This document shows positions 40,148 to 49,028 of a stretch of 57,673 nt of DNA, in pieces. A model generated the notes under the pieces. The model did not search any database and was not told the origin of the DNA. It saw only the letters and a program-made list of their open reading frames with translations. Location: positions 1-57,673 of the forward strand of contig JAFYCS010000104.1 in the NCBI GenBank assembly GCA_017539565.1, read 5' to 3'. Positions within the stretch are counted from its first letter, which is position 1. Every line of letters begins with the position of its first letter. This DNA is from Lachnospiraceae bacterium (GTDB taxonomy: Bacteria; Bacillota; Clostridia; Lachnospirales; Lachnospiraceae). The position numbers and the translations under genes were made by a program.

Positions 40148-42277
40148 ATGCTGCCTTTTAGAACAAATATCACGATATTCATAGTCGAGTTCCTGTGCTC
40201 CGTTTTGCTGCAGGCCTTCTACACCGTTTCGGAATACGGTGTTGAGAGAGCGTGTCTGGTGGGTCTGGGACTCGTTCCCGTTTTTCTGGTATTCATACTT
40301 TCTTACAGGATCAATAACGAAGGCGTCGTGGTGCGCTGCCTTGCGGGAGCGGGTATTGCTTCCCAGTATTACATGGCATATGCATCACAGACCCAGGGTA
40401 TGCTGGTGTTCATGTTCCTTGCGACTGCCACCACTATCGCACTTTTCTTAAATCAGAGATATCTTACCGAATATTTCTGTGCAACGCTGCTGGTGCTGAT
40501 CCTTATCGGTGTTTTCCGTCCGGATGAGATTCTCTCCTTCATCGATATGAGCCAGTATGTGACCTACATCACCATGTACGCTTTCGCCGGCGTGGCTCTG
40601 GTATTCATCAGCTACAGTGTGGCGAATTACAAGCGTGAGATGGATGAACAGTATGAAGTGGCGCAGGAAGCTCTGGAAGCCAAGAGTAACTTCCTGGCAA
40701 ACATGAGCCATGAGATACGTACACCTATGAACGCTATCTACGGTATGGCGGAGATACTTGAGGGCAGGGGGACCGCAGGCCTGGATAAAGAATACATCGC
40801 GGTCATCAAACGTTCGTCGGAAAACCTTCTTTCCATAATCAACGAGATACTGGATTTCTCCAAGGTCGATTCCGGTAAGATGGAGATAATCGAAGATTCA
40901 TATGATTTCAACGAGATGCTGCAGGACGTGGTGTCCATCATCGAATTCCGTATGAAGGACAAACACTTAAAGCTGCTGCTCAACATCGATCCGAATACAC
41001 CCAGCAAACTGATAGGAGATGAGACCAGGGTAAGGCAGATACTCATAAACCTGTTGAACAACGCAGTTAAATTCACTCATCAGGGAAGCGTTACCCTGGA
41101 TATCGTATGGCGTGATGAGAGCGATCTGTACAACATGGACATGGGGCGCATGACCATCTACGTCAGGGATACGGGTATCGGTATCTCACAGGAAAACATA
41201 AAGAAACTGTTCACCGCCTTCGGCCAGATCGATACGAAGAAGAACAGGAACGTTGAAGGTACCGGTCTGGGACTGGCGATCTCCAAGAGTCTTGCTGAAG
41301 CCATGGGAGGCAGCATAAGTGTTGACTCCGTTGTGGGAAGGGGATCCGTGTTCACCGTAGTACTGCCCCAGAGATTTGCAGATGCTACACCCAGCCGTTT
41401 CCATGCAAACAAGCTGCAGAGTGCATACCAGCATGACAGGTTTACCGCAGACTTCATAGCGCCCAAGGCTAAGGTGCTCATCGTTGACGATAACAAGGTC
41501 AATCTGCAGGTTGCCCAGGAACTGATGAAGATCTTCGGTATCAACGCATCCACCGCAGAGAGCGGCCAGGAAGCCATCGACAGGGTTTCCAAACAGCTCA
41601 TCAGTTATGACGTCATCTTCATGGATCACATGATGCCTTACCTGGACGGTGTGGAAGCCACCAAGCAGATAAGGAATATGAAGAGCGATTATGCGCGCAG
41701 TGTTCCGATCGTTGCACTGACCGCCAACGCTATAAAGGGCGTGGAGCAGCAGTTCATGGCAGTTGGCATGAACGATTACATTCCCAAGCCCATCAAGATC
41801 GAACAGCTGGCTGCGGTATTAAAGAAATGGATACCGCCCCAGAAGCAATTTCCTGCAGGCACGCCTCTTGAAGAAGTGGAGCGCAGGGAGATGAACGTAC
41901 GCTGGAACGACCTTACCAAGGAAGAGAAGCTCAAGCGCCTTGACGGTATCGATACAACCAGCGGTATAAATAACTGTGCAGGCAACGTGGATGCGTACTT
42001 CGAACTGTTGAAGACCTATGCATCCTCCAACCTGATCAACCTGCTGCAGGGCTTTTACGATAAAGAGGATCTGCCAAACTATACGGTCATAGCTCATTCC
42101 ATCAAGGGGGCCAGCCAGTCGGTAGGTGCCCTGGACGTTGCGGAGAAGGCTTATGCGCTGGAGAGAGCGGGCAAGCGCGGGGATATCAATTTCATCTGGG
42201 ATAACCATGATGATCTGGTTGAAGAATACAGAAACATACTGGAAATGCTCAAAAAGTATCTTCTGCGCCGTAGTTGA
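40148..42277 (+). CDS. Membrane hybrid sensor histidine kinase with receiver and Hpt domains
   Basis: 709 residues. About five to six membrane segments (1-165), HisKA with NFLANMSHEIRTPMNAI (phospho-His near residue 190), HATPase with NLLNNAVKFTH, DTGIGIS and GTGLGLAIS, a receiver domain with VLIVDDNKVN and phospho-Asp in IFMDHMMP (about 495), and a C-terminal Hpt domain with AHSIKGASQSVGA (about 640-652). A complete internal phosphorelay. The ATG touches the desulfurase stop, so it may be co-transcribed. Signal and output partner unknown; the following LytTR regulator is a candidate. Confidence 0.9.
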   Translation: MLPFRTNITIFIVEFLCSVLLQAFYTVSEYGVERACLVGLGLVPVFLVFILSYRINNEGVVVRCLAGAGIASQYYMAYASQTQGMLVFMFLATATTIALFLNQRYLTEYFCATLLVLILIGVFRPDEILSFIDMSQYVTYITMYAFAGVALVFISYSVANYKREMDEQYEVAQEALEAKSNFLANMSHEIRTPMNAIYGMAEILEGRGTAGLDKEYIAVIKRSSENLLSIINEILDFSKVDSGKMEIIEDSYDFNEMLQDVVSIIEFRMKDKHLKLLLNIDPNTPSKLIGDETRVRQILINLLNNAVKFTHQGSVTLDIVWRDESDLYNMDMGRMTIYVRDTGIGISQENIKKLFTAFGQIDTKKNRNVEGTGLGLAISKSLAEAMGGSISVDSVVGRGSVFTVVLPQRFADATPSRFHANKLQSAYQHDRFTADFIAPKAKVLIVDDNKVNLQVAQELMKIFGINASTAESGQEAIDRVSKQLISYDVIFMDHMMPYLDGVEATKQIRNMKSDYARSVPIVALTANAIKGVEQQFMAVGMNDYIPKPIKIEQLAAVLKKWIPPQKQFPAGTPLEEVERREMNVRWNDLTKEEKLKRLDGIDTTSGINNCAGNVDAYFELLKTYASSNLINLLQGFYDKEDLPNYTVIAHSIKGASQSVGALDVAEKAYALERAGKRGDINFIWDNHDDLVEEYRNILEMLKKYLLRRS

Positions 42278-42344
42278 AAAAACTGTTGCGCATGTGATAT
42301 AATACCAAATAACATGTGATGTGATTTTCTTTACCACATGTTAT
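42274..42344 (+). promoter_or_regulatory. Promoter and leader hairpin of the LytTR regulator gene
   Basis: TTGAAA (42274-42279), 18-bp spacer, TATAAT (42298-42303). Then ATAACATGTG (42309-42318) and CACATGTTAT (42335-42344), a perfect 10-bp inverted repeat around the start of transcription; either an operator or a leader hairpin. Confidence 0.6.
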
Positions 42345-42371
42345 TCTGAACTAATCTTTTGGGGGTGAAAG

Positions 42372-43079
42372 ATGTTCAAAGTAGCAATCTGTGATGATGA
42401 AGCGACGGCCCTTCAGCTTAATACGCTGTTGACGGAAAGTGTCTTAAAGGAAGAAGGTGTACCTTACGAGATCACGACCTTTGACGACATTCAGGCAATG
42501 ACGGATGCTCTGGTGCGTCCGGGCCAGCCGTATGATCTGCTTATCTCAGACATACTTGCGAGTGGTATTAACGGCATCGAGGCGGCAGAACGCCTTCGCA
42601 GCATAGGAGAGAAACTGGATATAATATTCATCTCATCCACTGCAGAGTATGCTATAGAGGGTTACAAAGTACAGGCACTGCGTTATCTGAAGAAGCCGGT
42701 TGATATAGAGCAGTTAAGGGAAGCCATTATGATAAGCTACCGTAAGACTGCCCAGAAAGACGGACTGTCGCTGACCTGCGACGGAAAGCTCTACAACATC
42801 CGTTACGAAGAGATCATATACGCAGAGAGCCAGGCAAGAGATGTAGAACTCACATTGAAAGACAGGCGTCTGGTAACGCATATGAAGATATCCGACTTTG
42901 AAAAATTACTGCCGGATCAGTTCTTCCGCTGCCACAGATCTTATATAGTCAACCTGCTGGAGGTAGAGAACATAGAGCGCTATCAGGCGACTATGAAGAA
43001 CCAGGATTATATTCCTATCAGCCAGCAGCTCTATACAGAGATGAAAAACAGGATGTTCCAGAGCCAGACCAAGAGGTAG
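42372..43079 (+). CDS. LytTR family response regulator
   Basis: 235 residues. Receiver domain with VAICDDE (4-10), phospho-Asp in LLISDILASGINGI (about 57-70) and ALRYLKKPVDIEQ, then a LytTR DNA-binding domain (about 130-235, with FRCHRSYIVNLLEVENIERY). Such regulators (AgrA/LytR type) control surface, quorum or bacteriocin genes. Its usual partner, a HPK10-type kinase, is absent; a hybrid kinase lies upstream. TTGGGGGTG precedes the ATG. It has its own promoter. Confidence 0.9.
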   Translation: MFKVAICDDEATALQLNTLLTESVLKEEGVPYEITTFDDIQAMTDALVRPGQPYDLLISDILASGINGIEAAERLRSIGEKLDIIFISSTAEYAIEGYKVQALRYLKKPVDIEQLREAIMISYRKTAQKDGLSLTCDGKLYNIRYEEIIYAESQARDVELTLKDRRLVTHMKISDFEKLLPDQFFRCHRSYIVNLLEVENIERYQATMKNQDYIPISQQLYTEMKNRMFQSQTKR

Positions 43080-43082
43080 GAA

Positions 43083-44261
43083 ATGTTTCAGGCTTTTTTG
43101 ATAAAGTACGCGGAGATCGCGATAAAGGGGAAAAACCGCCCCCTCTTCGAAGATGCCCTTGTTAAGCAGATACGCCGGGCACTTAAGAAGGTGGACGGTT
43201 CTTTTCATGTTTATAAGACCCAGGGGCGCATTAATGTAGAGGCGCAGGAGGGCTATGACTATAACGGCGCAGTGGAGGCCATGACAAAGGTGTTCGGCAT
43301 CAATGCCGTGTGTCCCACACTGGTGCTGGAAGATGAAGGCTTTGAAGACCTTAAGGAAAAGGTGGTTGCATATATGGGCGAGACCTATCCGGATAAGGAG
43401 ATGAGCTTTAAGGTTCATGCACGCAGGGCCAGGAAGAATTACCCGGTGGAGTCCATGGATATCAACGCAAGGATGGGAGAAGCTATCCTTGCGGCTTATC
43501 CTTCGATGCATGTAGATGTTAAGAACCCCGATGTGATGCTGAATATCGAGATACGTGAGAAGATCTATGTTTATTCGGTAAGCATATCCGGTGCGGGCGG
43601 CATGCCCAGCGGGACCGGAGGAAGGGCGATGCTGTTGCTTTCCGGTGGTATCGACAGTCCTGTGGCCGGCTATATGATAGCAAAGCGTGGCGTCAGCCTC
43701 AATGCGGTGTATTTCCACGCACCGCCCTATACCAGTGAGAGAGCGCGCAAGAAGGTCGAAGACCTGGCTGCCATCGTGGGAGATTACGCAGGTGAGATAT
43801 ACCTGCACGTAGTCAACTTTACCGAGATCCAGAAATACATTTATGAGAAGTGCCCGCATGACGAGCTGACGATCATCATGCGCCGCTATATGATGCGTAT
43901 CGCAGAGCGTATCGCCCTTGAGGCGGAGTGCCTGGCTCTCGTGACCGGCGAGTCCATCGGACAGGTTGCGTCCCAGACAATGCAGAGTCTTATGACTACC
44001 AACGAGGTCTGCGAGCAGCTGCCGGTGTTCAGGCCGCTGATAGGTTTTGATAAGCAGGAGATAGTAGAGATCTCCAAGAAGATAAACGCTTATGAGACTT
44101 CAATACTGCCCTTTGAGGACTGCTGTACCATATGGGTGGCAAAGCACCCTGTGACCAAGCCTTCACCGAAGGTCATCCGCAGACATGAGGAGTTTCTGAA
44201 GGAACAGATAGACGAAATGGTAGAGCGGGCTATAAGCGAACGTGACGTGGTAAAGATCTGA
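43083..44261 (+). CDS. thiI: tRNA 4-thiouridine synthetase ThiI
   Basis: 392 residues: N-terminal ferredoxin-like and THUMP domains (about 1-165), then a PP-loop ATPase with LLLSGGIDSPVAGYM (about 180-194) and a Cys in EDCCTIWVAKHP near residue 345. It adenylates U8 of tRNA and inserts sulfur. The rhodanese domain of proteobacterial ThiI is missing, as usual in Firmicutes, where a dedicated cysteine desulfurase donates sulfur. The start lies three bases after the LytTR stop with AGGTAGGAA ahead. Confidence 0.93.
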   Translation: MFQAFLIKYAEIAIKGKNRPLFEDALVKQIRRALKKVDGSFHVYKTQGRINVEAQEGYDYNGAVEAMTKVFGINAVCPTLVLEDEGFEDLKEKVVAYMGETYPDKEMSFKVHARRARKNYPVESMDINARMGEAILAAYPSMHVDVKNPDVMLNIEIREKIYVYSVSISGAGGMPSGTGGRAMLLLSGGIDSPVAGYMIAKRGVSLNAVYFHAPPYTSERARKKVEDLAAIVGDYAGEIYLHVVNFTEIQKYIYEKCPHDELTIIMRRYMMRIAERIALEAECLALVTGESIGQVASQTMQSLMTTNEVCEQLPVFRPLIGFDKQEIVEISKKINAYETSILPFEDCCTIWVAKHPVTKPSPKVIRRHEEFLKEQIDEMVERAISERDVVKI

Positions 44262-44287
44262 TTGCCTGCTGACCGGAAATGAGCATA

Positions 44288-44325
44288 AAAATGGCGCCCA
44301 TGCCTGGGCGCCTTGAAATTTTATT
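44288..44325. terminator. Bidirectional terminator between thiI and the HPr-like gene
   Basis: GGCGCCCA (44293-44300) with TGGGCGCC (44305-44312), T-rich on the plus side and ATTTTTATG when read on the minus strand. It serves both convergent genes. Confidence 0.8.
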
Positions 44326-44340
44326 TTATTATCCGGTGGC

Positions 44341-44577
44341 TTAAGCCAGATAAGGCTGAAGCGCCTTCATTATCTCGGCTGCCTCGGACTCATCGTTCAC
44401 ATGGATGTCAAGCTCGATAGGTTTGGAAATGTCGAGACTGAAAATACCCATGATGGACTTTGCGTCGATGACATATCTGCCGGAGATCAGGTCAAAATCG
44501 CAATCAAAACGGCCGATCTCATTAACGAAGGCTTTAACCTTATCAATGGAATCGATCAGTATCTGTGTGTTCTTCAT
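44341..44577 (-). CDS. HPr-like protein lacking the phospho-histidine
   Basis: 78 residues from the ATG at 44577, preferred over a GTG at 44586 that sits only a few bases after AAAGGAG. HPr fold is indicated by DAKSIMGIFSLDIS (about 38-51), the region of the regulatory Ser46 (here Ser41). The normal His15 motif HARPA is missing; the matching place reads DSIDKVKAFV. So it cannot carry PTS phosphate on His, as in Crh, which acts through phospho-Ser with CcpA. Regulation, not transport, is likely. Confidence 0.75.
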   Translation of the reverse strand: MKNTQILIDSIDKVKAFVNEIGRFDCDFDLISGRYVIDAKSIMGIFSLDISKPIELDIHVNDESEAAEIMKALQPYLA

Positions 44578-44646
44578 ATACGTCACTTGCTCCTTTCGTA
44601 GTAAGAATTAATTTAATATTAGAGCAAATGGAGAAATAAGTCAATA

Positions 44647-45969
44647 ATGAAAAAGCGTGTGTCCTTTCACAATCTGGGATGCAAAGTAAACGCATATGAG
44701 ACCGATGTTATGGCTGCACTCTTTGAAGATGCGGGCTATGAGACCGTGCCCTTTGAAGAGCCGGCTGACGTGGTTGTGATCAATACCTGTACGGTCACCA
44801 ACATAGCGGACCGCAAGAGCCGCCAGATGCTGCACCGCGCAAAGAAACTCAACCCTTCCGCGATCGTCGTTGCTGCCGGCTGCTATGTTACAGCCGACGC
44901 CGAAAGGGCGCTGAAGGACGAGGGTATCGATATCTGCATCGGAAATCCCGATAAGCCCCGCATTGTAGAGATGGTGGCGGAGTATATGGGGGAGCAGAAG
45001 CCGGCAGGGAACAGCGGACCTGAGTGCTTCCGGCTTACCAGGCTTGCGGAGCGGACCCGTGCGTACATAAAGATACAGGACGGTTGCAACCAGTTCTGCA
45101 GCTACTGCATAATCCCCTTTGCCAGGGGCAGGACGGTAAGCCGCAGTAAGGAGGAAATCCTTTCGGAGATAAGGGGACTTACGGCAAAAGGAGTAAAGGA
45201 GTTCGTTATCACAGGCATACATGTCAGCTCCTACGGATACGATATAAAGTATCCGGATGCAGGGCCAAAGGCTGACTGCTTTGCTCCGGAGATACTGCTG
45301 GATCTGCTTAAGAGCATAGATGAAACTGAGGGGGTGGAGCGCATACGTTTAAGCTCACTGGAACCCCGCATTATCACAAAGGAGTTCGCACAGGGGCTTA
45401 AAGAGATAAAGGGCCTGTGCCCTCACTTCCATCTTTCATTGCAGAGCGGCAGCGACAGTGTATTAAAGCGCATGAACAGGCATTATGATACAGGAGTTTA
45501 TGAGAACTGCGTAGCTATACTCAGGGATACTTTTGACGATCCCGCCATTACCACGGATGTGATAGTTGGTTTCCCCGGAGAGACGGAAGAAGAGTTTGAG
45601 CAGAGCCTTAAGTTTGCGGAGAAGATAGGATTCTACCAGATGCATATCTTTAAGTATTCGAAGCGTAAGGGAACTGTGGCGGCGGGAATGCCGGGTCAGC
45701 TGACCGAGGCACAGAAGGCGGAGCGTTCCGACCGCATGGAAGAGATCGAACGTAAGATGACGGAGGCTTATATAAGCCGGCATGAAGGTACTGAGGCAGA
45801 GGTCCTCTTTGAGGAGGAAGCCGTGATCGACGGGCAGAATATGTTAACCGGATATACCCGTGAATATGTCAGGGTAGCGGTAAAGACAGACGTTCCGGCG
45901 GGGGGCATCTACCGTATCAGGCTCAGACGAGGGCCGGAGGCCGGAATTCTTTCGGGTGTTGAATTATAG
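44647..45969 (+). CDS. mtaB: tRNA t6A37 methylthiotransferase MtaB
   Basis: 440 residues. Three-part methylthiotransferase: N-terminal domain with Cys in NLGCKVNAYET, NTCTVTN and AAGCYVT binding one Fe-S cluster; radical SAM core with QDGCNQFCSYCIIPFARG (about 141-158); C-terminal TRAM-like domain. It makes ms2t6A in tRNAs reading ANN codons. The KVNAYE form and order fit the MtaB subgroup rather than MiaB. Divergent from the HPr-like gene. GGAG lies upstream of the ATG. Confidence 0.92.
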   Translation: MKKRVSFHNLGCKVNAYETDVMAALFEDAGYETVPFEEPADVVVINTCTVTNIADRKSRQMLHRAKKLNPSAIVVAAGCYVTADAERALKDEGIDICIGNPDKPRIVEMVAEYMGEQKPAGNSGPECFRLTRLAERTRAYIKIQDGCNQFCSYCIIPFARGRTVSRSKEEILSEIRGLTAKGVKEFVITGIHVSSYGYDIKYPDAGPKADCFAPEILLDLLKSIDETEGVERIRLSSLEPRIITKEFAQGLKEIKGLCPHFHLSLQSGSDSVLKRMNRHYDTGVYENCVAILRDTFDDPAITTDVIVGFPGETEEEFEQSLKFAEKIGFYQMHIFKYSKRKGTVAAGMPGQLTEAQKAERSDRMEEIERKMTEAYISRHEGTEAEVLFEEEAVIDGQNMLTGYTREYVRVAVKTDVPAGGIYRIRLRRGPEAGILSGVEL

Positions 45970-45987
45970 AGTGCTTTGGGGTATAAT
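45959..45987 (+). promoter_or_regulatory. Promoter of the ireB-ruvX-rnj operon
   Basis: TTGAAT (45959-45964), 17-bp spacer, TATAAT (45982-45987). The -35 overlaps the end of mtaB. Confidence 0.75.
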
Positions 45988-46019
45988 TAGCCCATAATCT
46001 TATGCAATAAGGAGTGTTT

Positions 46020-46298
46020 ATGAGCGAAAACGTAAGTAACACACAATTTTTTAAGGTGGAAGTGGAGCAGGTCGACAGTGTAAAGACTATTTTGGAAGAA
46101 GTCTATAATGCTCTGTCGGAGAAAGGCTACAATCCCGTTAACCAGATCGTAGGTTACATAATGAGCGGGGATCCCACCTACATTACCAGCTACAAAAACG
46201 CCCGCAGCATAATAATGAAAGCCGAAAGGGATGAGCTGGTCGAGGAACTGTTGACAGAGTATATCCGCAGTAACAACTGGCCCGGTGCAAGAGAATGA
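46020..46298 (+). CDS. ireB: IreB family regulatory phosphoprotein
   Basis: 92 residues from the ATG at 46020 (GGAG five to six bases ahead; a GTG at 46014 is inside the ribosome site). Family hallmark: [27 protein letters not shown]. In enterococci it is a substrate of the Ser/Thr kinase IreK and affects cephalosporin tolerance. It overlaps ruvX by four bases. The order ireB-ruvX-DUF1292 is the classic yrzL-yrrK-yrzB block of Firmicutes. Confidence 0.93.
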   Translation: MSENVSNTQFFKVEVEQVDSVKTILEEVYNALSEKGYNPVNQIVGYIMSGDPTYITSYKNARSIIMKAERDELVEELLTEYIRSNNWPGARE

Positions 46299-46723
46299 AC
46301 AAACGCATAATGGGACTGGACTACGGTGATAAGACCGTGGGCGTGGCCATAAGCGATCCGCTCGGCATAACCGCCCAGGGACGGGAGATAGTCCGCCGTG
46401 AACGCCCCGACAAACTCCGCAAGACCTGTGCCCGTATCGAAGAGCTGATACAGGAATACGAGGTGGAGAAGATCGTACTGGGACTGCCTAAGAATATGGA
46501 CGGCAGCGAAGGCATCCGTGTGGAGAAGACGAAGGCGTTTAAAGAGATGCTGGAGCGCCGCACGGGACTTGAAGTGATACTGTGGGATGAGCGCCTTACC
46601 ACGGTTGCCGCCGATCGATACATGGATGAGGCAGGCATAAAGGGCGATAAGCGAAAGGAAATAGTGGATGAGATTGCAGCAGTGTTCATACTGCAGGGAT
46701 ATCTCGACTCGATAGGTAATTGA
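46295..46723 (+). CDS. ruvX: Holliday junction resolvase-like protein RuvX/YqgF
   Basis: 142 residues, ATGA overlap with ireB. RNase H-like fold: [19 protein letters not shown] (about 5-23), [13 protein letters not shown] and LWDERLTT (about 95-102), and [14 protein letters not shown] at the end, carrying the expected acidic residues. Linked to pre-16S rRNA 5' end processing as well as to recombination. Confidence 0.93.
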   Translation: MNKRIMGLDYGDKTVGVAISDPLGITAQGREIVRRERPDKLRKTCARIEELIQEYEVEKIVLGLPKNMDGSEGIRVEKTKAFKEMLERRTGLEVILWDERLTTVAADRYMDEAGIKGDKRKEIVDEIAAVFILQGYLDSIGN

Positions 46724-46980
46724 TTTTGGATAAGATTAAAATTGAAATAGAAGACGGACAGACAGCGGAATTCTTCGTTCTGGAGGAGACAACGGTAGGC
46801 GGAATCGATTACTTCCTGGTCACGGAAGAAGAGGAAGGTGACGGCGACGCCATGATACTCAAGGATCTTTCAAAAAAGGACGATACTGAAGCTGTCTTTG
46901 AATTTGTAGAAGACGACACAGAGCTTAAGGCTGTAGGCGCCATATTTGCCGGCCTTATGGAGAATACTGATCTTGTATAG
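46720..46980 (+). CDS. DUF1292 family protein (YrzB-like)
   Basis: About 84-86 residues. Start is either TTG at 46720 (overlapping the ruvX stop) or TTG at 46726, which is better spaced from AGG. Small, very acidic and beta-rich ([27 protein letters not shown]). Function unknown; its place between ruvX and rnj is conserved in Firmicutes. Confidence 0.88.
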   Translation: MILDKIKIEIEDGQTAEFFVLEETTVGGIDYFLVTEEEEGDGDAMILKDLSKKDDTEAVFEFVEDDTELKAVGAIFAGLMENTDLV

Positions 46981-46998
46981 ATCGCAGGGGTTACGGAT

Positions 46999-48675
46999 TT
47001 GAAGAAAACAGTAGCAAGTGATGCTCTGCCACTTAAGATAATACCTCTTGGCGGACTTGAGCAGATTGGAATGAACATCACCGCCTTTGAATACGGCGAC
47101 AGTATCATGGTGGTGGACTGCGGATTGGGTTTTCCCGAAGATGATATGTATGGTGTGGATCTGGTGATCCCCGATGTTACGTATCTTGAGGAGAACATAG
47201 ACAGGGTAAAGGGGTTCATAATCACCCACGGGCATGAGGATCATATAGGTGCCCTGCCCTATATCCTAAAGAAGATAAATGTGCCTGTATACGGCACCAG
47301 GCTTACGCTGGGTATCATAGAGCATAAGCTTGAGGAACACGGTATGCTGGAAACCACCACAAGAAAGGTGGTAAGCTTCGGCCAGACCATTACGCTGGGC
47401 GAGTTCCATGTGGAGTTCATAAGGACCAACCACAGTATATCCGATGCCGCGGCACTTGCCATATATACACCCCAGGGCATACTGGTGCACACGGGGGATT
47501 TCAAGGTGGATTATACACCGATATACGGTGACGCCATTGACCTGCAGCGCTTCGGCGAGCTTGGAAAGAAAGGCGTACTGCTGCTCATGTGTGATTCTAC
47601 CAATGCCGAGCGTCCCGGATTTACACCGTCGGAGAGTACGGTGGGACAGACCTTCAACAATATCTTCGAAGCCAACAGGAACAAGCGCATCATAGTCGCC
47701 ACCTTCGCTTCGAACGTGGACAGGGTCCAGCAGATAATAAATACCGCATACCGCTACGGCCGCAAGTGTGTCATCGAAGGCCGAAGCATGGTGAACATCA
47801 TAAATACCGCTATCGAGCTGGAGTATATAAGTATTCCGGAGAACACTCTGATAGAGCTGGATGAGCTTAAGAACTACAATGATGAGCAGACGGTGATCAT
47901 CACCACCGGAAGCCAGGGGGAGCGTCTTGCGGCTCTGTCACGCATGGCAGGCGGGACGCACAAGAAGATAGTGCTGGGGCCCAGAGATGCGGTGGTATTC
48001 TCATCACATCCCATACCGGGTAATGAGAAGGCGGTTACCAAGATAGTTAACGAGATCTTCCATAAGGGCGCGGATGTTGTATTCCAGGATGCGCATGTAT
48101 CCGGACACGCCTGCCAGGAAGAGATAAAACTGATATATGCACTCACCAGGCCGAAGTTTGCACTGCCCGTGCACGGTGAATACAAGCACCTGAAAGCACA
48201 GGCAAAGATAGCGGCGCAGATGGGCGTGGAGAAGGAAAATATCTTCATAATCCAGAGCGGTGATGTGATAAAGATCCAGGACGGAAAGATGGAACGCGAC
48301 GGACAGGTGCAGTCCGGAATGGTATTCGTTGACGGCCTGGGCGTAGGTGATGTGGGTAACGTGGTGCTCCGCGACAGACAGCGCCTTGCGGCAGACGGCA
48401 TCATGCTGATCACCTTTGCCATGGATGCGGAGAACCGTGTTGTATCAGAGCTTGAGATAGTGACCCGCGGCTTTGTGTATGTGAAGGAAGCGGATGAGCT
48501 TCTGGAAGACATACATATGATAGTTGACGATACTATCGTGGAGCATTTTGAAAAAGACAATCCCGGCGGACGCACGAAGCTTAAGAACAGTATCAAGGAT
48601 GTCGTGGGTGAATATGTATGGAAAAAGACCATGCGCAGGCCCATGGTACTTCCGGTGATACTGGATGTTGAGTAG
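46999..48675 (+). CDS. rnj: Ribonuclease J
   Basis: 558 residues, TTG start with AGGGG ahead. Metallo-beta-lactamase/beta-CASP nuclease: ITHGHEDHIGALP (about 74-86) is the zinc motif, TGDFKVDYTP and CDSTNAERPG follow, and PVHGEYKHL lies in the C-terminal half. It has endo- and 5'-exonuclease activity and dominates mRNA decay and rRNA maturation in Firmicutes. Cytoplasmic. YlbF follows, a part of the complex that affects RNase Y. Confidence 0.95.
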   Translation: MKKTVASDALPLKIIPLGGLEQIGMNITAFEYGDSIMVVDCGLGFPEDDMYGVDLVIPDVTYLEENIDRVKGFIITHGHEDHIGALPYILKKINVPVYGTRLTLGIIEHKLEEHGMLETTTRKVVSFGQTITLGEFHVEFIRTNHSISDAAALAIYTPQGILVHTGDFKVDYTPIYGDAIDLQRFGELGKKGVLLLMCDSTNAERPGFTPSESTVGQTFNNIFEANRNKRIIVATFASNVDRVQQIINTAYRYGRKCVIEGRSMVNIINTAIELEYISIPENTLIELDELKNYNDEQTVIITTGSQGERLAALSRMAGGTHKKIVLGPRDAVVFSSHPIPGNEKAVTKIVNEIFHKGADVVFQDAHVSGHACQEEIKLIYALTRPKFALPVHGEYKHLKAQAKIAAQMGVEKENIFIIQSGDVIKIQDGKMERDGQVQSGMVFVDGLGVGDVGNVVLRDRQRLAADGIMLITFAMDAENRVVSELEIVTRGFVYVKEADELLEDIHMIVDDTIVEHFEKDNPGGRTKLKNSIKDVVGEYVWKKTMRRPMVLPVILDVE

Positions 48676-48686
48676 GGGGAGCAGAA

Positions 48687-49013
48687 ATGACTGATATAGA
48701 CAACGAGCTTTTCACACTTATCGAAGCTGTAAAAGAATCAGGTACTTATAAAGAGTACGACCGTTGTCGCAAGGTCTTAAAGAGCGATCCGGAACTTAAG
48801 GCAAGGGTTGATAAGTACCGCGAGGAAAATTACCGTCTGCAGATGATGGAAGATGACGGTACACTGCAGGACAAGATAGAGAGCTTCGCACATGCAAATA
48901 TGGAGCTGTCCGAGCAGCCTAAGGTAAGAGCCTTTCTGGATGCGGAACTGGCACTGTGCAGGATGCTTCAGGAGATAACACAGAGAGTTATAAAAGCAAT
49001 AGATTTTGATTGA
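48687..49013 (+). CDS. YlbF family regulator
   Basis: 108 residues, all helical, of the Com_YlbF family (ESGTYKEYDRCRKVLKSDPELKARVDKYREEN). In B. subtilis YlbF, YmcA and YaaT form a complex that modulates RNase Y and development. Here it follows rnj by 11 bases with AGGGGGAG ahead, linking it to RNA turnover. Confidence 0.88.
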   Translation: MTDIDNELFTLIEAVKESGTYKEYDRCRKVLKSDPELKARVDKYREENYRLQMMEDDGTLQDKIESFAHANMELSEQPKVRAFLDAELALCRMLQEITQRVIKAIDFD

Positions 49014-49028
49014 TAAGAGGTTGGTAAC

